Shown: positions 1 through 14,746 of the stretch, piece after piece
Numbering within the stretch: position 1 is the stretch's first letter
Layout: each line of letters starts with the position of its first letter
Origin: Baylisascaris procyonis
Taxonomy: Eukaryota > Nematoda > Chromadorea > Rhabditida > Ascarididae
NCBI GenBank assembly: GCA_037389465.1
Contig: JAZARR010000080.1
Span: forward strand, 1 to 64,000
Length of the DNA stretch: 64,000 bases
Direction of reading: 5' to 3'
The notes under the pieces: model-generated
Seen by the model: only the letters and a program-made list of their open reading frames with translations
Database searches by the model: none
What the model was told of the DNA's origin: nothing
Program-made: the position numbers and the translations under genes

Positions 1-1880
1 TTGATTTAAATTTAATTATTTAACTCCTTGAAGACTCCTAAAGAAAACGACTCCTATCGACACGACAAACTCATCACCCTTAAGTTGGCCCCATTTCACC
101 CTCTCCAAATACGTCGTACTATATCCCTAGAGCTCCCTAAAACATAACACAAATATGACAGGATACCAGCAGATACCTACTGACCAGCGGCGATCTCAAA
201 TATCGACGAGCATCACAGAATCGATGCGGTGCGTAAACAAGTTCCATTAAACATGCGAACTAATAACGCACGATTATACGCAGATGGCAGTATGGTATAA
301 TCGAACAAATACCTCTGCAGGTAACAAATACGAAGTTTATATATAACTCCCGATATTTTTATACAATAAGAACCAACTACCCAATTTCTCTCCCCTGTAT
401 AAAATGGAGAGCACAGTTCCGTTAGTTGGGAAGCACAACTACTGAGAAAGCACATCAAGGCGTTTTTTAGAAATGAATTACAACTTCAACAAATGAGGTC
501 AACATTTATGAATGCAGTCCCCCCACCCCCCCCCCCACAAGCAAATAAATTAAAACTGCTTGGAAAAACTCTCTCAATACATCGCACATCAACCACTCTC
601 AACAATCAATTCAGAATACAGCATATATACGAATCCAAAGATTACAACGTTATCTTAAAAAAAAAAAAAAGATTTGCATAATCGTAGAATTGAAATCATT
701 ACAATCGCAACCGATGAATAGAGTTGTTGCTCAATTTTTTTTTTTTTTTATATATATGCAAAAAATATATGCAAGACATGATCTAACGTATGATTCTAGA
801 CGAAGAATTTTTTTTTTTTGATGCACTAAACAAACTTAGCTATCGTTTCTGTTGCCGTCGAATCGGATGTATTGACGAGACAAACATTAACATTCACATA
901 CATCTATAAACATACGAAGACATACATAAACATATGAGAGGATTTAATTCTGCAAACTACTTTCTCTACACACAAAAAAAAAGTCAAAGGGGTATATAAG
1001 AGAAAGCGTCCACCATAATCTTCATTTCTAAATTCTTTAATATCAAATCCATCCAGTAAACTTGTAATTGAACGAACTTAGATTCTGAGGGGTAAAATCA
1101 GAAAAAGTTAATTTTACCCAAAAAATCTCCCCAAACCATCAACAAACAAAACGTAAAGGAATTCCGAAAATTAAAAAAAAAAAATTCAAAGCCTTTTTGG
1201 TGTTTTCAACCAAGCAATACTACAAAACCAACATTAAACCGCAATTATAACCTCAACTCGATTAACATCCATTAAACCATAAATAACCTCAACTCGATTA
1301 ATCTCCAATTACCACACCATATCACCAACGATTTCACACCATCAACCAGCTAGACTGGTTATTTCGTAATCGTAAAAACACCGCAGACTCCACCATTCGA
1401 AGCAACCGAACCGAAACCGCACCCTCAACAACAATGACGAGTTGACGATCGATGCAGACAACGCACTACATACCACCATATAGATGGATAGTCAACGCAC
1501 ATATAGAAATAGACATTGCATGGAGTTGTGCTAATAGAACGATGCCACGCCCAATCGTTTCATCGTCGACGATTTGATTCGTCGATTCGAATCGACGTCG
1601 ATGCTGATTGGTTGAATTCAAATTGCGAAAATGGCGCGAATTCTATGAGAGTATTGATGATTGGTGAAGAGTGATGCATATATTCTATAGCATTTTGAAG
1701 AGTGCACAGAGAACGAAACAAAAACATATCGATATTGGTTGGGTGCATTCGGTGGCAGATCGAAGAAAACCTTCTAAATTCAAAGAGTACGGATCCATAA
1801 TGTAGTGCACTTTTTTTTGCAAAGAAATGAATAATTGAACGTTTAATTGATCTGTCGAATAAAGATGGATATGTTTCGAC

Positions 1881-2009
1881 ACTCTTTAGTGGTCACTAAA
1901 ATGACCTTCGAATGGGGGGTGGTCATATTGATGTGTTTTAACACTACTTTAGTGGTCAACAAAATGACCTTCGAATGGGTGGTCATTTCTCGGCGCGTTA
2001 TGACCTTTT
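1881..2009. repeat. Two-copy direct repeat with TTTAGTGGTCA core
   Basis: The block containing CTTTAGTGGTCA, AAAATGACCTTCGAATGGG and GGTGGTCAT occurs twice, at about 1884-1925 and 1941-1987, with a few differences. Each starts with a short near-palindrome (TTTAGTG..CACTAAA in the first copy). Confidence 0.75.
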
Positions 2010-3855
2010 ATTGACGATCACAACGAATGTGATACTGATCACTCTAATATGGATCATCGAATATATTTTCTTAATTGAAAAATCGCTTCAATTCACATCT
2101 TTAATTATTTTCAATTATTTCATTAGGGTGTTCACCATTTAAGCAACATTTTGAGTGCAAAAAAAAAAAGAATTTTTCAACTCCATCGGCAACCAATCAT
2201 AGAAAAAACCTTCAAACTCCAGGAAAAGAAGTGATGAACGGAGGAGATGACTCCAGAAACTCTCATCCCTTAGCACCTTCAGACTCCAGAATTTTAAGGA
2301 TCTACGAATACCCATCGAGGCGATCACCTCTCATAACCTCCTCCTATCCACTCATCATCTATTCCAACAAATTCGCTTTAAGACCAATATTATTATCGGC
2401 ACTAAATAAAGCGATAGTAATATAATATATCCCTCTCTCCGATCATCGAACATCACAGGCGTAATAACTGTTTACAAAGTTTTTAGTTGATTTATGCAGT
2501 AAACGATTTGAGTGGGGGAAAATTTTTTTATGAATTTGGGGATCGATTCGAACTGACACTTCGACAATATTTTCCTATTTTTTTTTATTTTCTCATCCAT
2601 TGGTCGTATACATTCTCTCTCTCTCCCTCCCTCTGTCTCTCCGTCTCTCTCTCTCTCTCTCTCTACATATTAAAGTGTTGGCAATCACATCCGCTTTGCA
2701 ACTTTCTAACCGCTCTCCTATTTTAAGATAAATTAAGGGATATACAGTAAACTAGCGAATTTTTACCCCATGGGGGAAGGGAAGGAAGAGCTGAAGGGGA
2801 GGGAGAAGAAAGTGCTCTTTAATAGAGATATTTCTGTTTAAAAATTAACATAAAATGAGCAAAAAAAAAATTCTTATAAGAAAGCAGAAGTCATTCATAC
2901 AACAAAACGTTTTCAAAGTGTTGTTTATAGATTTATACGACATAACAAAAATTATTCATCGAAATAAACGCAAAAAAAGGATGGGAAAACCTTCTTTTTC
3001 ACTTCAGATCTATTGCAGTTCGGATCAATGGGATCTTTCGATGACGCTACGACAAACGCGCCGAAAAAGTGTATAAATCTATTTATTACTAATTTTCATC
3101 TCATGAATTTTGCAGAAAATTTGATTCTATTATTCAGCGTTTGGAAAATGATGCGATTTATTTTCAAATCGTTATTTGTTTACGTTTCATATTCATTACG
3201 GTGTTTAACGCTACCGCATCCGACAGTGTAATAACGCATTTGCTCAATGGTTGAAGCTAGAGAGCTTTGTGAAATCCACCGTATTTGATAGCCGCTCAAG
3301 TTGAATTATTCATATTCCGGAAATTTACAACGTTTTTTTTTTCAAATTTTTAATCATTTTAGGGAATTTTTATATAGTTTGATTAATACTTATAGGATCA
3401 AATATTTTAAGGGGTTTTATTGTATCTGCTATTTTCTATGAATATAGATCTTTTTTTTAATTGATGAAAGAATTGTTTTTTTTATTTTCCTGTTTTCCTT
3501 TTCTCGCAATCTTTTCTCCTTCTCGTTTCCAGAACGCAGACAGACAGACAGACAGACAGACAAACGAACAAAAAATTAATATTGGCAAATATGAAAATTA
3601 CCTAATAAATGTGAGTAAAAATTTACATTTATACATTATAAAATCAAAAATATAAATAAACATAAAATAATAAATATATAGTAAATTAAAAAGATTTTCT
3701 AATAACTTTTAAAAAAATAAAAAGAAAAATTAGCATAGAATAATCTGAAATAAAAATTTCGATTTGCAGACGGAAATAAATAAAATTGTTTCGCTTTTTG
3801 AATGATAAACGTTATCATTGATAAGAGTGCCTAGAATTATTCTCAACGCTTATTA

Positions 3856-3860
<5 letters not shown>

Positions 3861-3913
<53 letters not shown>
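3861..3913. repeat. (TA)n microsatellite
   Basis: Uninterrupted TA dinucleotides, 53 bases, in the upstream gene-poor region. Confidence 0.97.
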
Positions 3914-3918
<5 letters not shown>

Positions 3919-6900
3919 GACAATATGTCGGTACTAATTTATGGTTTTCTGTCATAATAGTGGCGCTGATTCGCACCTAATAAATCCCTCATCAATACTA
4001 TTTCGTCCTTTCTTTTGCTCTTTTTCTTTTGCGTTTATTATTAATCATCTTTGTCTTTCATGCATAAGAAAATTTTAATTTATGAATTACATTTTCATGG
4101 GCAATTATGATTTTCTCTTTCAAGAAATTTCCCCGGGTAGGTAATAAAAGAGAAGGGGGAGGGGGGGGAAGGAAGTTAGAAGATATATGGGAAAGGGAAA
4201 TGGGAGAATTAAAAAGAGGATAGTTCTTTTATTGGTAATTGCATTCAACGCGTCGATGCTATGAAAATTTGCGAAAACATATGAATTGAACAATCGGGAA
4301 ATACATTTTTCAGGAATAAAACTTTCATAAATAGAGTCGATCATTAAGCAAACATAACTCTCAATTATCGTTATTTTTATTTATTTTTTTATTTATTTTT
4401 CAACATTTTAAATGCATTTTTTTTAATATTTAGCTATTTTATTTAATTAAATCCATCAATGTATTTATATTTTCCCCTTCTATGTTTCTTATCTATTAGC
4501 ATTAAATCTATCACCTAAATTCTGATTGACACTTGATGTTACATCGCTAAGAGGCATTGATTAGCATTAAGAACAATTTCCGATGGCGTTTCATTATTTA
4601 ATTTCTATATAAAACCTTTAATGCTTGTAATATAGAAAAAAAAAGTCAATTAAACAAACCTATTAAAATTACATCTGTTCATTTATCTATGAATTCGAAT
4701 TTTTATTTAATGATATTTTTGCGAAAATCAATGAATTTATCAATGTGGATTTTCAATGATTTTTCGCCAATTTTTTAAAATTTTTATAAAAAGAAGAATA
4801 AATGGAATAAAATATAGTAACAATAAATTTTTTTTTAAATTTTTTACAAAATTTTTTGTAAGTATTCTTTTTATAAATATTATAACCTTTTTTATAGTGC
4901 TCTTAGAAGTAATGGAATTTCACACAATGACGAAAAAAGCGATAAGTGAAGGATAGCGCAATGCAAAATGCTACAAATTGTTGGCTGCATTTGTTGCAAT
5001 GCATAAGTGAAGAGAGATGAATTGTAAAGTGGCGCACCTATTTTAGAGTTTTGTTGTAAATTCTTGTCTTTAGATTATTTGTAAATTTATAAAGGTATTT
5101 TTATCTATTATATTATAGAATATGCATTAATATTTAATTACCTTTACCAATACTGGCACCTAACCGGCTGTCACTTATCTGCACGTAATCGGCTGTCACA
5201 TTATCTATATTTGAGCATCACCTATAAAGCTATAATCTAAAAGAAAAATTCTCGCTTTTTTTATACTATTCAATCATTAACTTTCTATAATTACAAGCTT
5301 ATTTTAAAATATTTTAGTATCCTTTATAATAATTTCTGTATAGGTGTTAACAACTATTTAATAAATAAGTTTTTTTTTTCGATCCGAAGAGGAATTGATA
5401 GAAATTGAGAGAATTCATTGTTAGCATTTCTGTTGCGTATAGCAATGACAGTTGGCTACCTTCGGGTTGGACAACATTGTGCAAAGTTTGTGACAGCCGG
5501 CTGCATCGTTACATTCTTCAGTTTCTTTCTATTCCTATGTATTAAGCATTCTCGGAATTTGCGTCTTTAATCCTCTTTGTTCGCATTATGAACATCGTAG
5601 TCACCCCACACAAACACACATATAAGCGTTGTCCCATTTATACGTGCTTCCATCGTTGTCTATTCATACTCTAATATATCATTTCACTAAATTACTTGGG
5701 AATTTTTACAAATGAATACGGGAAGTGAGGGGGGGGGGGTGGAAGAGGAAAAATGTTTTATTGTTCTTTTCTCAACCTTCACTTTCCCTTCCCCTCCTCC
5801 CCTCTCCCTCCCTCCCCCCCAAAAAAAATTAATCGCAATAATTGGAGAGTATTTTCAAAAAGGAAATAATAAAGATTTTATTTATTAGAATTAAATGAAT
5901 TAAATAGAAAGGAACTTTTGCTTCAAATAGAAAAAATAAACTATGAATGAAGAAGAGAAAAAAATTAAAATAGATATTTAAATATTTGCAACTAGTCTAC
6001 GTCAGGCATAGACCACAATAAAACCCCCTAATTTTAGTTTTAGTGGTTTCCTAGTTGAAATAAATCAAACAGACAGACAAATACACAGACATACGCAGAC
6101 AGAACATCAACATGATGTATATTTGTAAGCGAAATCGCAAACACTCATGTCTAACATTTGTCTCTCATTTACATAAAACTGTAAACGTGGGAGATGGGAT
6201 AGAGACAAGTTAAGATAGAGCTGCATAGCCTTCATTGGTATCCCAATTTTTCAACTCGAAATTTTATGTGTTGATATTTTTTTCTTGGCTTATTGCTCTC
6301 AGGTGGTTATAAAACCTCACTGAATGGATAGGCGTTGGTAAATAAGACTTGTGAATGTGGTTGTGATGCATTTACAATGGGAATCGGTTTATTTATTACA
6401 ATGGACTAGACACCTACCTATGTTATTTTAAAAATCCATTTTGGATGCATTAGATGGATATACGCATCGCATCACCCTTTAGTGGAGGTTGATGGTCTAG
6501 AGGAGGGACGAAGGGCAGAAGGAGGGAGGGGGGGGGGAGGGAGGGAGTGAGGGAGGCGAGCTGGAGAATATACCAGTGGACGATTCACATTGATTTTTTT
6601 AGCACTAATTTATCTAGCTATATCCATCTGCCTATAGCTAGCCGATGCATATTGAAAAGATTGCAATCAATAATTGCATCATCTAAATATTCCATATGGG
6701 TGCATTTTATTCATCAAAGCACGTTTGCATTTTACTCTCAATATCTCAACGAATATAAGCGATATCTTATAGAAAATTTCAACTCATTATTCGTATTGAA
6801 AATGGCGCAAACATTCCCGAAATATTCATAGTAGTTAATTTTTCGATGAATAAATATATTCAGTATAAAAATAATGAAAAAGAGAGATCCCACTTGAGCT

Positions 6901-8957
6901 CTTTCTGAGCTCGTTAGTCGATTTCACTCATCCTTACCACATCCTCGAAATCCCTCAATTTTTTTATCCACCCCCTCCCTTCCTGCTTAAAACCTAATCT
7001 TCAAACCTTCCATCTCAAAGATCATCAACACAACGCTGATTCTTGCACGTCATTCGAATCCACAGCGTAACACAACCATGCAGCCAGCCGGCTGTACTTT
7101 GTGGGTGTCCGGCTTGCCTCTCAACGTTGCGCAGTAGTAATGCATTTAGAAGAACGAATCGATAAGTGCGTAAGTGCACCCATAAAGGGAAACGGATTTC
7201 TGCCATTGTCGAACGCTGCAAATTGTTTTGCAAGGGGTTGTGAATCGTTTCGTTTGCATAAGCCAACGCCAAATAAATGCGCGATTTGTTTGTTCATCGT
7301 ATTTCTTTAAGGTTGATTGTGCTGCAAGATGATAAATCGACGCCCCATTTCTTATATATTGGGCGTCGTTTTTATTTTTAATTTCATTTTTTTTTGTAAT
7401 TTTTTTAATATACATCATTAAAGGCTTTGGTTATATGAAGGTAAGCAGCTTTGCAAGAGGAACATTGGTTTTTTATTAACACTTCATTACTATAGATCTT
7501 AGAGCAGTAACATTAGTCCCCTTTTGTCCACCTGTCCAATATTAGTCCACCATCTGTCCACTCCTTCTCCCCCCCCCCCATTTCCGCCAAATTTCGCGCT
7601 CTTAATCAGGCCGATTCGATTCGATCAAAAATATTCTGAGGTATTTTTTTTGCCGGTTGGGAATTCCGGAAATCAATAAATAAAAAACGGAATAAAAGAA
7701 AATTTGGCCAAAAAAGTGCACTATTAGCAGAAATGACTCGTATTCCAGTTGAAATGTTCGATTTATTTTAATTCACTAAGAGTTGATTTTAATATCACTA
7801 ATCCATTATTTTATCTTTTTTTTTTTTTTTTTTAATTATTATGAAGTAATTCGTTTAGGTTGAATTTTTTAGACAATAATGGACGGATAGGACTTTCAAT
7901 AATTAGATAAATGCAAATCGTATACAAGTGAAACGTATTAATTGCTACTCTCTCAGCTGCCAAATAGAGTTGCGCCATAACCGTTCTCTACTAGAAAGCG
8001 TTGCATAAATTTTTTCCTTCTATATTAAAATATTACAAAAAATTGAGATGATTTTACAGTTAAAATATTATAATAATTATAAATGCATTAAAAAAATATA
8101 TCTATAACGATATGAATTTTCTATATACGCAAAATAGAAAAAAAAACCATTCAAAATTATCTAATCGTCAATTAAATTTTATTTCCGAGGGGAAAAAAAA
8201 ATAATTGAGAGAATTTATATCGGCAAAAAAAAAAATTTTTTTTTTCAATAGTTGAAATTGTTGAAAACACATCGATTAGAGATGAAATGAACGACGTTTA
8301 ATTTAAGAAATTTCAATTCATCATAAAACCTGTTGTATTTATTTGCGATCACTATGGATTAAAATAATCCGAAATGATGTGGCATCATGAAAATTTTCTA
8401 AAGCTTCTTAAGAGCACAATGAATCTACTGTAATGACTTGTTGACAACGTTCACTAAAAAATTTACTAAAGTTTTGTGCAAAAACTCTCTAAGCTATCTC
8501 CCCCTTCCATCTTCCTTCACCCCAATCCCTTCACCCCCCCCCCCCCACAACTATTTCTTATTAATAGCAATTTGTTGTCGGAATATAATAAACTTAACTT
8601 ATAAATTTCTAATTTTTCCAAGCTTTTTAGTACGGCGTAGAAAAAAAAGGAGTGGGGGGGGGGGTATTTGATCTTATATGGTAGTGTGTGCAATAAGAAA
8701 TATGATGAAAGATATCACTATCAATTAGGAATATTGTACAGTAATTGTAAGGTAATAATTAAAATTAAACTAGTTGCCTATACGCTCGCAGTGAATACAA
8801 TTGTAAAACTAAGTTTTATTAGCAGACGCATCAAAAACATGAAGTCTTTAGTCTAGTTCTCTAAGGCAGCTATCTGATGGTTACATAGTTTCTTAAGGAA
8901 GCTATCTGCTGGATACCTGTTTTTCCTCGATATCCACAGCAAAAAGATTGGGAAAAG

Positions 8958-9060
<103 letters not shown>

Positions 9061-9333
9061 TAGATTTAAATATTTTAATGCAGTTACGATACAGTATGCA
9101 AAGTTGCATCTTTGAGTAGGTTAGCACTTCGAATTAGCCAATAAAACGTCATCGACGGAGTCGTAATCATATCGTCTTATCATTGACACCGTTATCAGTG
9201 ATAGTACCGTATAAACTGATTGCAGCAATAAGCGCTAATATTCTTTCTCCCCCACAAAAAAAGTGCATTTTGAGCAGTAATTGAAGTAAGAGGACGTCAT
9301 TGCTTGCTACAGTAAGGTAGGAAATCATCTAAG

Positions 9334-9440
9334 TGACATCCTTCTTCTTTTACCTTCCAGGTGATTGGGCCTGACATCCTTCTTTTACCTTCCAGGTGAT
9401 TGGGCCTGACATCCTTCTTTTACTTTCCAGGTGACCGGGC
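9334..9440. repeat. 35-bp tandem repeat, three copies
   Basis: Unit TGACATCCTTCTTTTACC plus TTCCAGGTGATTGGGCC. Copies at 9334-9371 (with a 3-bp insertion), 9372-9406 and 9407-9440. Each unit contains a pyrimidine tract with CAG directly followed by GTGA, that is, a 3' and a 5' splice consensus back to back. Confidence 0.9.
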
Positions 9441-11751
9441 AAATTTTTTAATGATAGAGAAATACAGAACGTTTAGCAATGCCTCAGTAGCAATAAAACA
9501 CTACAATCTGTTAGCGATGTTTTATTTTATTTTGTATAATTTTTATCAGTTATTTTGCATATTTCATGTTACAATATGAGGCAATACAAATACCAAAGGA
9601 AATTTTCCATTTGAGATGCACTAAAAGATCATTGCCAAAATCGCAGTTTCTTCGCAGACATTTGAGGTGGGCGATTTGAATGGGCATAGAATCTAACGTC
9701 CTGCATTTAGTGACACCGAGATCAGTGGGGATTAGAGTTCGAATTCAGTGCACTTCGTCTAAAAGTAGGGGTTTTATTGCTTATTTACGGTATCACTTTA
9801 TCGAACAGTAGTTCAATATTAGCCAAGATTTCATTGTATTGACCATTCTGAAAAGAAACTCTCCCAGGAGTTCTATGATTTATGACGTCATCAATCCTCT
9901 ATCCTTCCGGAAAAAAAAATTTTGATAACTTAAAAAAAATTATTTTTTTAAAATCAGCTTGTCATTTTTATTTGGTTGGCACATTATTCGACCGTTTTGT
10001 TTACTAAAAAATTTTTCAACACATCCGGCCATGTGATCATACAACGCTAGATGAACGTTCTGTTGAATCATCGTTGTTCTAGGAATGTGTCTGTCAGCTC
10101 ACATGTTTACCCCAACGTCCTTCTCTCTCTCCCTCTCTCTCTCCCTCTCTCTCCCTCTCTCTCCCTCTCTCTCTCCCTCTCTCTCTCCCTCTCTCTCCCT
10201 CTCTCTCCCTCTCTCTCTCCCTCTCTCTCTCCCTTCGTCTCTTTGCCTCTTTATCACACAACATTTTCCGCCATCATAACAAACGGTGGGTACGATTCTG
10301 AGTCAGAAAGTAAAATTAAGCGATTCTGACTCAAGGTTAATTTCGAAACAACTCACATTCAATAACGCTGTGATAGGTGAATGACGCTTTCGTTTCTGTC
10401 AAAGTGACTTCTATGACTGTACTTATAACACAACAGGTGCTCGTTACCTGTTTACCTGTCAAACGTCCTTGATATAGATACTTATTACAAGTAGAACAGG
10501 TTACGGTGCATACTTGGGTTAAGGGGGAGGAGTGGGGGATGGGGGGGGGTATATGAGATGCACTATCATTATCGCTAAAGAATATAATCGACCCATTACA
10601 ATCAGTGAATGATTCATCGATGTGAAATGAGAGAGCATTAGTCGCCATCGCATATACCCACGCTATATTGCATTCATTGGTATGAGTCACTTCCCACTAT
10701 CACATTCCATCTATAAATGAGGGACTAAATTAGGCGGAATAAATATTATTAAATTCGGTTATTTCTCAATTTGAATTATACATTAAAACAGTTTGAACTG
10801 ACTCTTATAAACTTATGTATAGGTAATGAAGACGTTTGGGAAGGGGGTGGTAAGTGGAGAAGGGGCTAGTAGGTTGGGGGGGGGGTGGGGTGGGGTGATA
10901 GGTAACGGGAGGAGTGATAGGCGGGGAGGGGAGTGACAGGTGGGGACTCGGGTGGTACCTGGGGGGGAAAGGTTGAGGTATATATATATCTTTGGAACAG
11001 GAAGTCATTTGCGCTTACATCAATCCTTTGATATTCTCTTTCACGAAATATATCATAGACACCGTTGACTAATGTAGCATAAAGATTATTTATAACGGAA
11101 GTTTCGGCGGTACGCATGACAACATTAGCCATGGCTATGAATCGAACAGCTTAAAGTAAGGGGATAATAGTGTGACTTCAGGAAAGGATTTCCGATCAGG
11201 GAGGGGTACCATCGTAAAGTGATCTGTCGGGATGGGGATTCCGTCGAAGAACTCGAGGATCTGCTCTCCACGACATGCCGGTCTGGTCTGGTATATCATT
11301 CAGTATCGTAGATTTCGCGTATCATACTGTGAGATACAAATTATGAATATAAACATGCATATATGCTAAAGGAAATGCTTCATATTGATGTTCACCGATA
11401 AATACTTTATAAGGGAATCAGAACATTTTAATAGCTAATTAAATTAAATATTACTTTCTAATATTTAAAATATAATATTATTTTTTTAAGTAGATATGCA
11501 AATTAAGAGCTATTTAAAATATATTCGCATTATAAAATATTTTAGTTGATAAAAAAAAGAAATGTAAATTTTTTTCAAAAAAAAAAATTTTTTTTCTTTG
11601 ACAGGCATTTAAACAAAATATTTGTTCGATGGAAAAAAAATCTATAAACAATAGAATTTTAGATGAGTGGAAAAACGAGCGCATCACTCATTTATTGAGA
11701 TTGTGCAATTATATACATTAAAGAGTTGACTGAAAATTAAAATATTCAAGC

Positions 11752-12033
11752 GCAAGCCTCAGCTTGAAGTATACTAAAACCTAGCTAAACCCTCAGCTTG
11801 ACTTATTCCAAGATCTACTAAAAGCCTGAGCTTGAAGTATACAAAAACCTAGTTAAAACCTCAGCTTGAATTATACTAAAACCTACCAGAAGCTTGAGCC
11901 TGAAGTATACTAAAACCCACTAAAAGCCTGAGCTTGAAGTATACAAAAACCTAGTTAAAACCTCAGCTTGAATTATACTAAAACCTACCAGAAGCTTGAG
12001 CCTGAAGTATACTAAAACCCACTAAAAGCCTGC
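11752..12033. repeat. 34-bp tandem repeat with 102-bp higher-order period
   Basis: About eight units of roughly 34 bases built on CCTGAGCTTGAAGTATAC and AAAACCTA. The variants recur every third unit: AGCTTGAAGTATACAAAAAC at 11829 and again at 11931, a 102-base period, so triplets of units were duplicated as a block. Confidence 0.85.
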
Positions 12034-14550
12034 AAGCCTCATTAAAGCCTCATCCTGCAGCATGTTATTTTCACAAGTTTTTCGCCGTATTTTGACAGAG
12101 ATAGGACTTTATCATGACGTTCTCTTTCCTTTACCGGATATCAAAGGTTTCTCACCTATTGAATTCCTCTAACGATTGAGCCGTACACTCAATAATTGTG
12201 TCGAGGATTACATTATACAGATCCCGTAACGTCTTTGATATCCTAAGCCACATGGGGCTTTATTTCTCGTGATACGGTGTACTGGAAAAATTCCGAGTAG
12301 GATTCGATGCTTCCTCAGAGGTCATCGCATTATTCCAGAAATTCAATAATTAAATCCAGAACCGGGCTTCTGTAATGTTTGTCGAAATGAGTGAGAAACG
12401 AATTTGATGAAATTGCGTAGTTCGCGTGAAAACTTTTACTTCGTTATATGCGATTATAGGCAATCTCATTTCGAAAGAAACAAAATTCCCTTCAAATGTA
12501 TTTGCTATTGACTCCGCGTAATATTGCTCCGCGGAGCCGCCGCGTTTTTGCTTTCGTTTAGGACATTTGCGCTGCAATGATCGTCTATTGAAAGCCTATG
12601 AGAACAGTTTATCACCAGAATGGAAAATATTGTTTTGGGAATCTAATTCTGCAGCGAGGGAATTCCCTTCAGAATGTTTAAGCTTAAGTGATATATTCCC
12701 AAATCCTTCAGCAATTACCCACGACGATATTATTACAAATTTATCGTACCCGTCGTTCGCAATTTCCCCAAAAAAATTTCCCGCATTAGTTATATTTCGT
12801 TCTCCTTTTTTTTGCTCAGACAAGCATCTCAATAAGATCAGAAGAAAACGCTTCCGTTTTCCGTTTCGGCATCCATCGATACCTCTCGGGGACCACCTTA
12901 TCTTTGATTATTCCGTATTTCCGTTTGTTTATTTATGCTTCTTGTTTATTATAATAATGCATTAATTATATTCCCATCCGGGTAGTTGCACTTCCCACCT
13001 ATATTGCTTTCCCCTTCTTCCTTCCCCGAGGATTGGTATCGGTTATGATTGGGGTTTTCGTTTATCTATGTTTAGGCTGTGTTAACGTAAGGTTAGATAA
13101 TATTTACTCATAAAATTCCATTGTTAGCGGTGATAACACAATTACTGTTTACCATGATATTCATTCAAGTTCGATGCATCGCCTTACATAAAATATTTCA
13201 GTAGAAAATATGAAGGATAATATTTGATAAGTAGTAGTTTCTTCAGTTTTTTTTTTGATACTAGATTTCTTTGTTTGGTAATATCCGTTCGTAATTTGTC
13301 TTCCTGACTTCCCTTCCCGTCGTTTTTGAAGTTTCCCAAGGGCAATCGTCGAAGATTTCATAAGAGATAAATTGTTTTACACGAAACGACCTTTTAAATC
13401 TCGTATAGTTCGCCTTCATCGTTGGTCACTTGACACCATCGCTGCTTATTCCTTATTTTGGCAACTCATTGTTTATGTTGAACGTAAGAGTTGTTATCGA
13501 AATCATGTGCGTTGATTATTGACTTATCAATGACCAATGATATGCTCTATCATGAAAAAAAAAATTGCACTTGAAACCGGAAAACGATGACGTCATCGGC
13601 TCTTTACTAAAATGAGTCAGAGCGCTTTTCTATGTGAATGAAGTATTGAAGCAAAGATTAGCAATAGATACTCCAATCTCTACCTTAATTATTAGTTATA
13701 TCCCGTAAAATTGTATAACAGTTTCTGCATAGACTAGGAGGTCAGGTACTTTCTGCTAAAGATGATGATCATGATCTTACTGTTATAATCGACCTTAACT
13801 TCATAGATCCCGAAGTTCCCGATATTATTGGAAATTCGACGAAAATTGTCAAATATGTTTGCAACTTGAATCTATTAAGCATTATTGAAAGGCTTTCATC
13901 ATCTAATGCCGATCCTTGTTGGAGTACTATACTCCTATAAGGTCTCCTTATTTGATTTGCCGTGTCAGACTGTTATTCATAAATGCCTCTTTCATCTGGT
14001 TTTTTGCAAAATCCACCTTAGTTCTTACCTGCTAGGTTACATTGCGAGGTTAAAACCTTCTACCTGGAATCATTGGAATATTGCAAGTTTAATTCGACTA
14101 GATTCTTTGCGATAAAATTGAGTTCAACTTTTCTGTCATTCGGCTTTCGGAAATATTTTTGTTGACCGCTCCCGGTGGTCGACATGCTCATCACCTTCAG
14201 CTGGTTTAAAAAATGTTGCAGCGGAAGCAATGTGTTTGCCCATTTTCCAGTTTTATGTGCTTTGAATTCATCTTGTGTTAGCGTGCTCATTCTTTGATAT
14301 TTTGAGCAGCGATTGAATCGTTTCGATCTAGACGCTATTGCTGCTCTTATCGCTTAGATAACTATTTGCATGGACTTGTAACTTTCCATACTGCAAATAT
14401 TTTTCATTTTTTTTAAAGTTCTTATTCATATATTTTTCAATTTATTTCCACTTGCTGATATAAAATAAAATTATAAAAAAAAATTAACTTCTAGTACTAC
14501 TGATATTGCCTCTTCATCATAATTGCCTAACAGTGATATGACCTAATAAC

Positions 14551-14746
14551 ATAGCCTTGGGGAAATAAGGATAGAGTGAAGTGTGACCTCAAGTTGCACA
14601 TGGCCTTAGGGAAGTGAGGGTGGAGTGATGTGTGACCTGAAGTTGCACATGGCCTTAGGGAAATGAGGATAGAGTGAAGTGTGACCTCAAGTTGGACATA
14701 GCCTAAGAGAAATGAGGATAGAGTGAAGTATGACCTCAAGTTGGAG
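14551..14746. repeat. 49-bp tandem repeat, four copies
   Basis: Copies start at 14551, 14600, 14649 and 14698. Each contains GCCT followed by GAGGATAGAGTGAAGTGTGA or a close variant and CCTCAAGTTG. Divergence between copies is low. Confidence 0.9.

Noticed and set aside
7101..7310. 69-codon + strand frame and 85-codon - strand frame at 7.0-7.3 kb as genes
   Set aside because: Overlapping on opposite strands with no recognisable domain or splice support; kept only as a composition finding.
10051..10329. Ser/Leu-rich open frames at 10.05-10.33 kb
   Set aside because: Translation of a (TC)n tract; no complex sequence.
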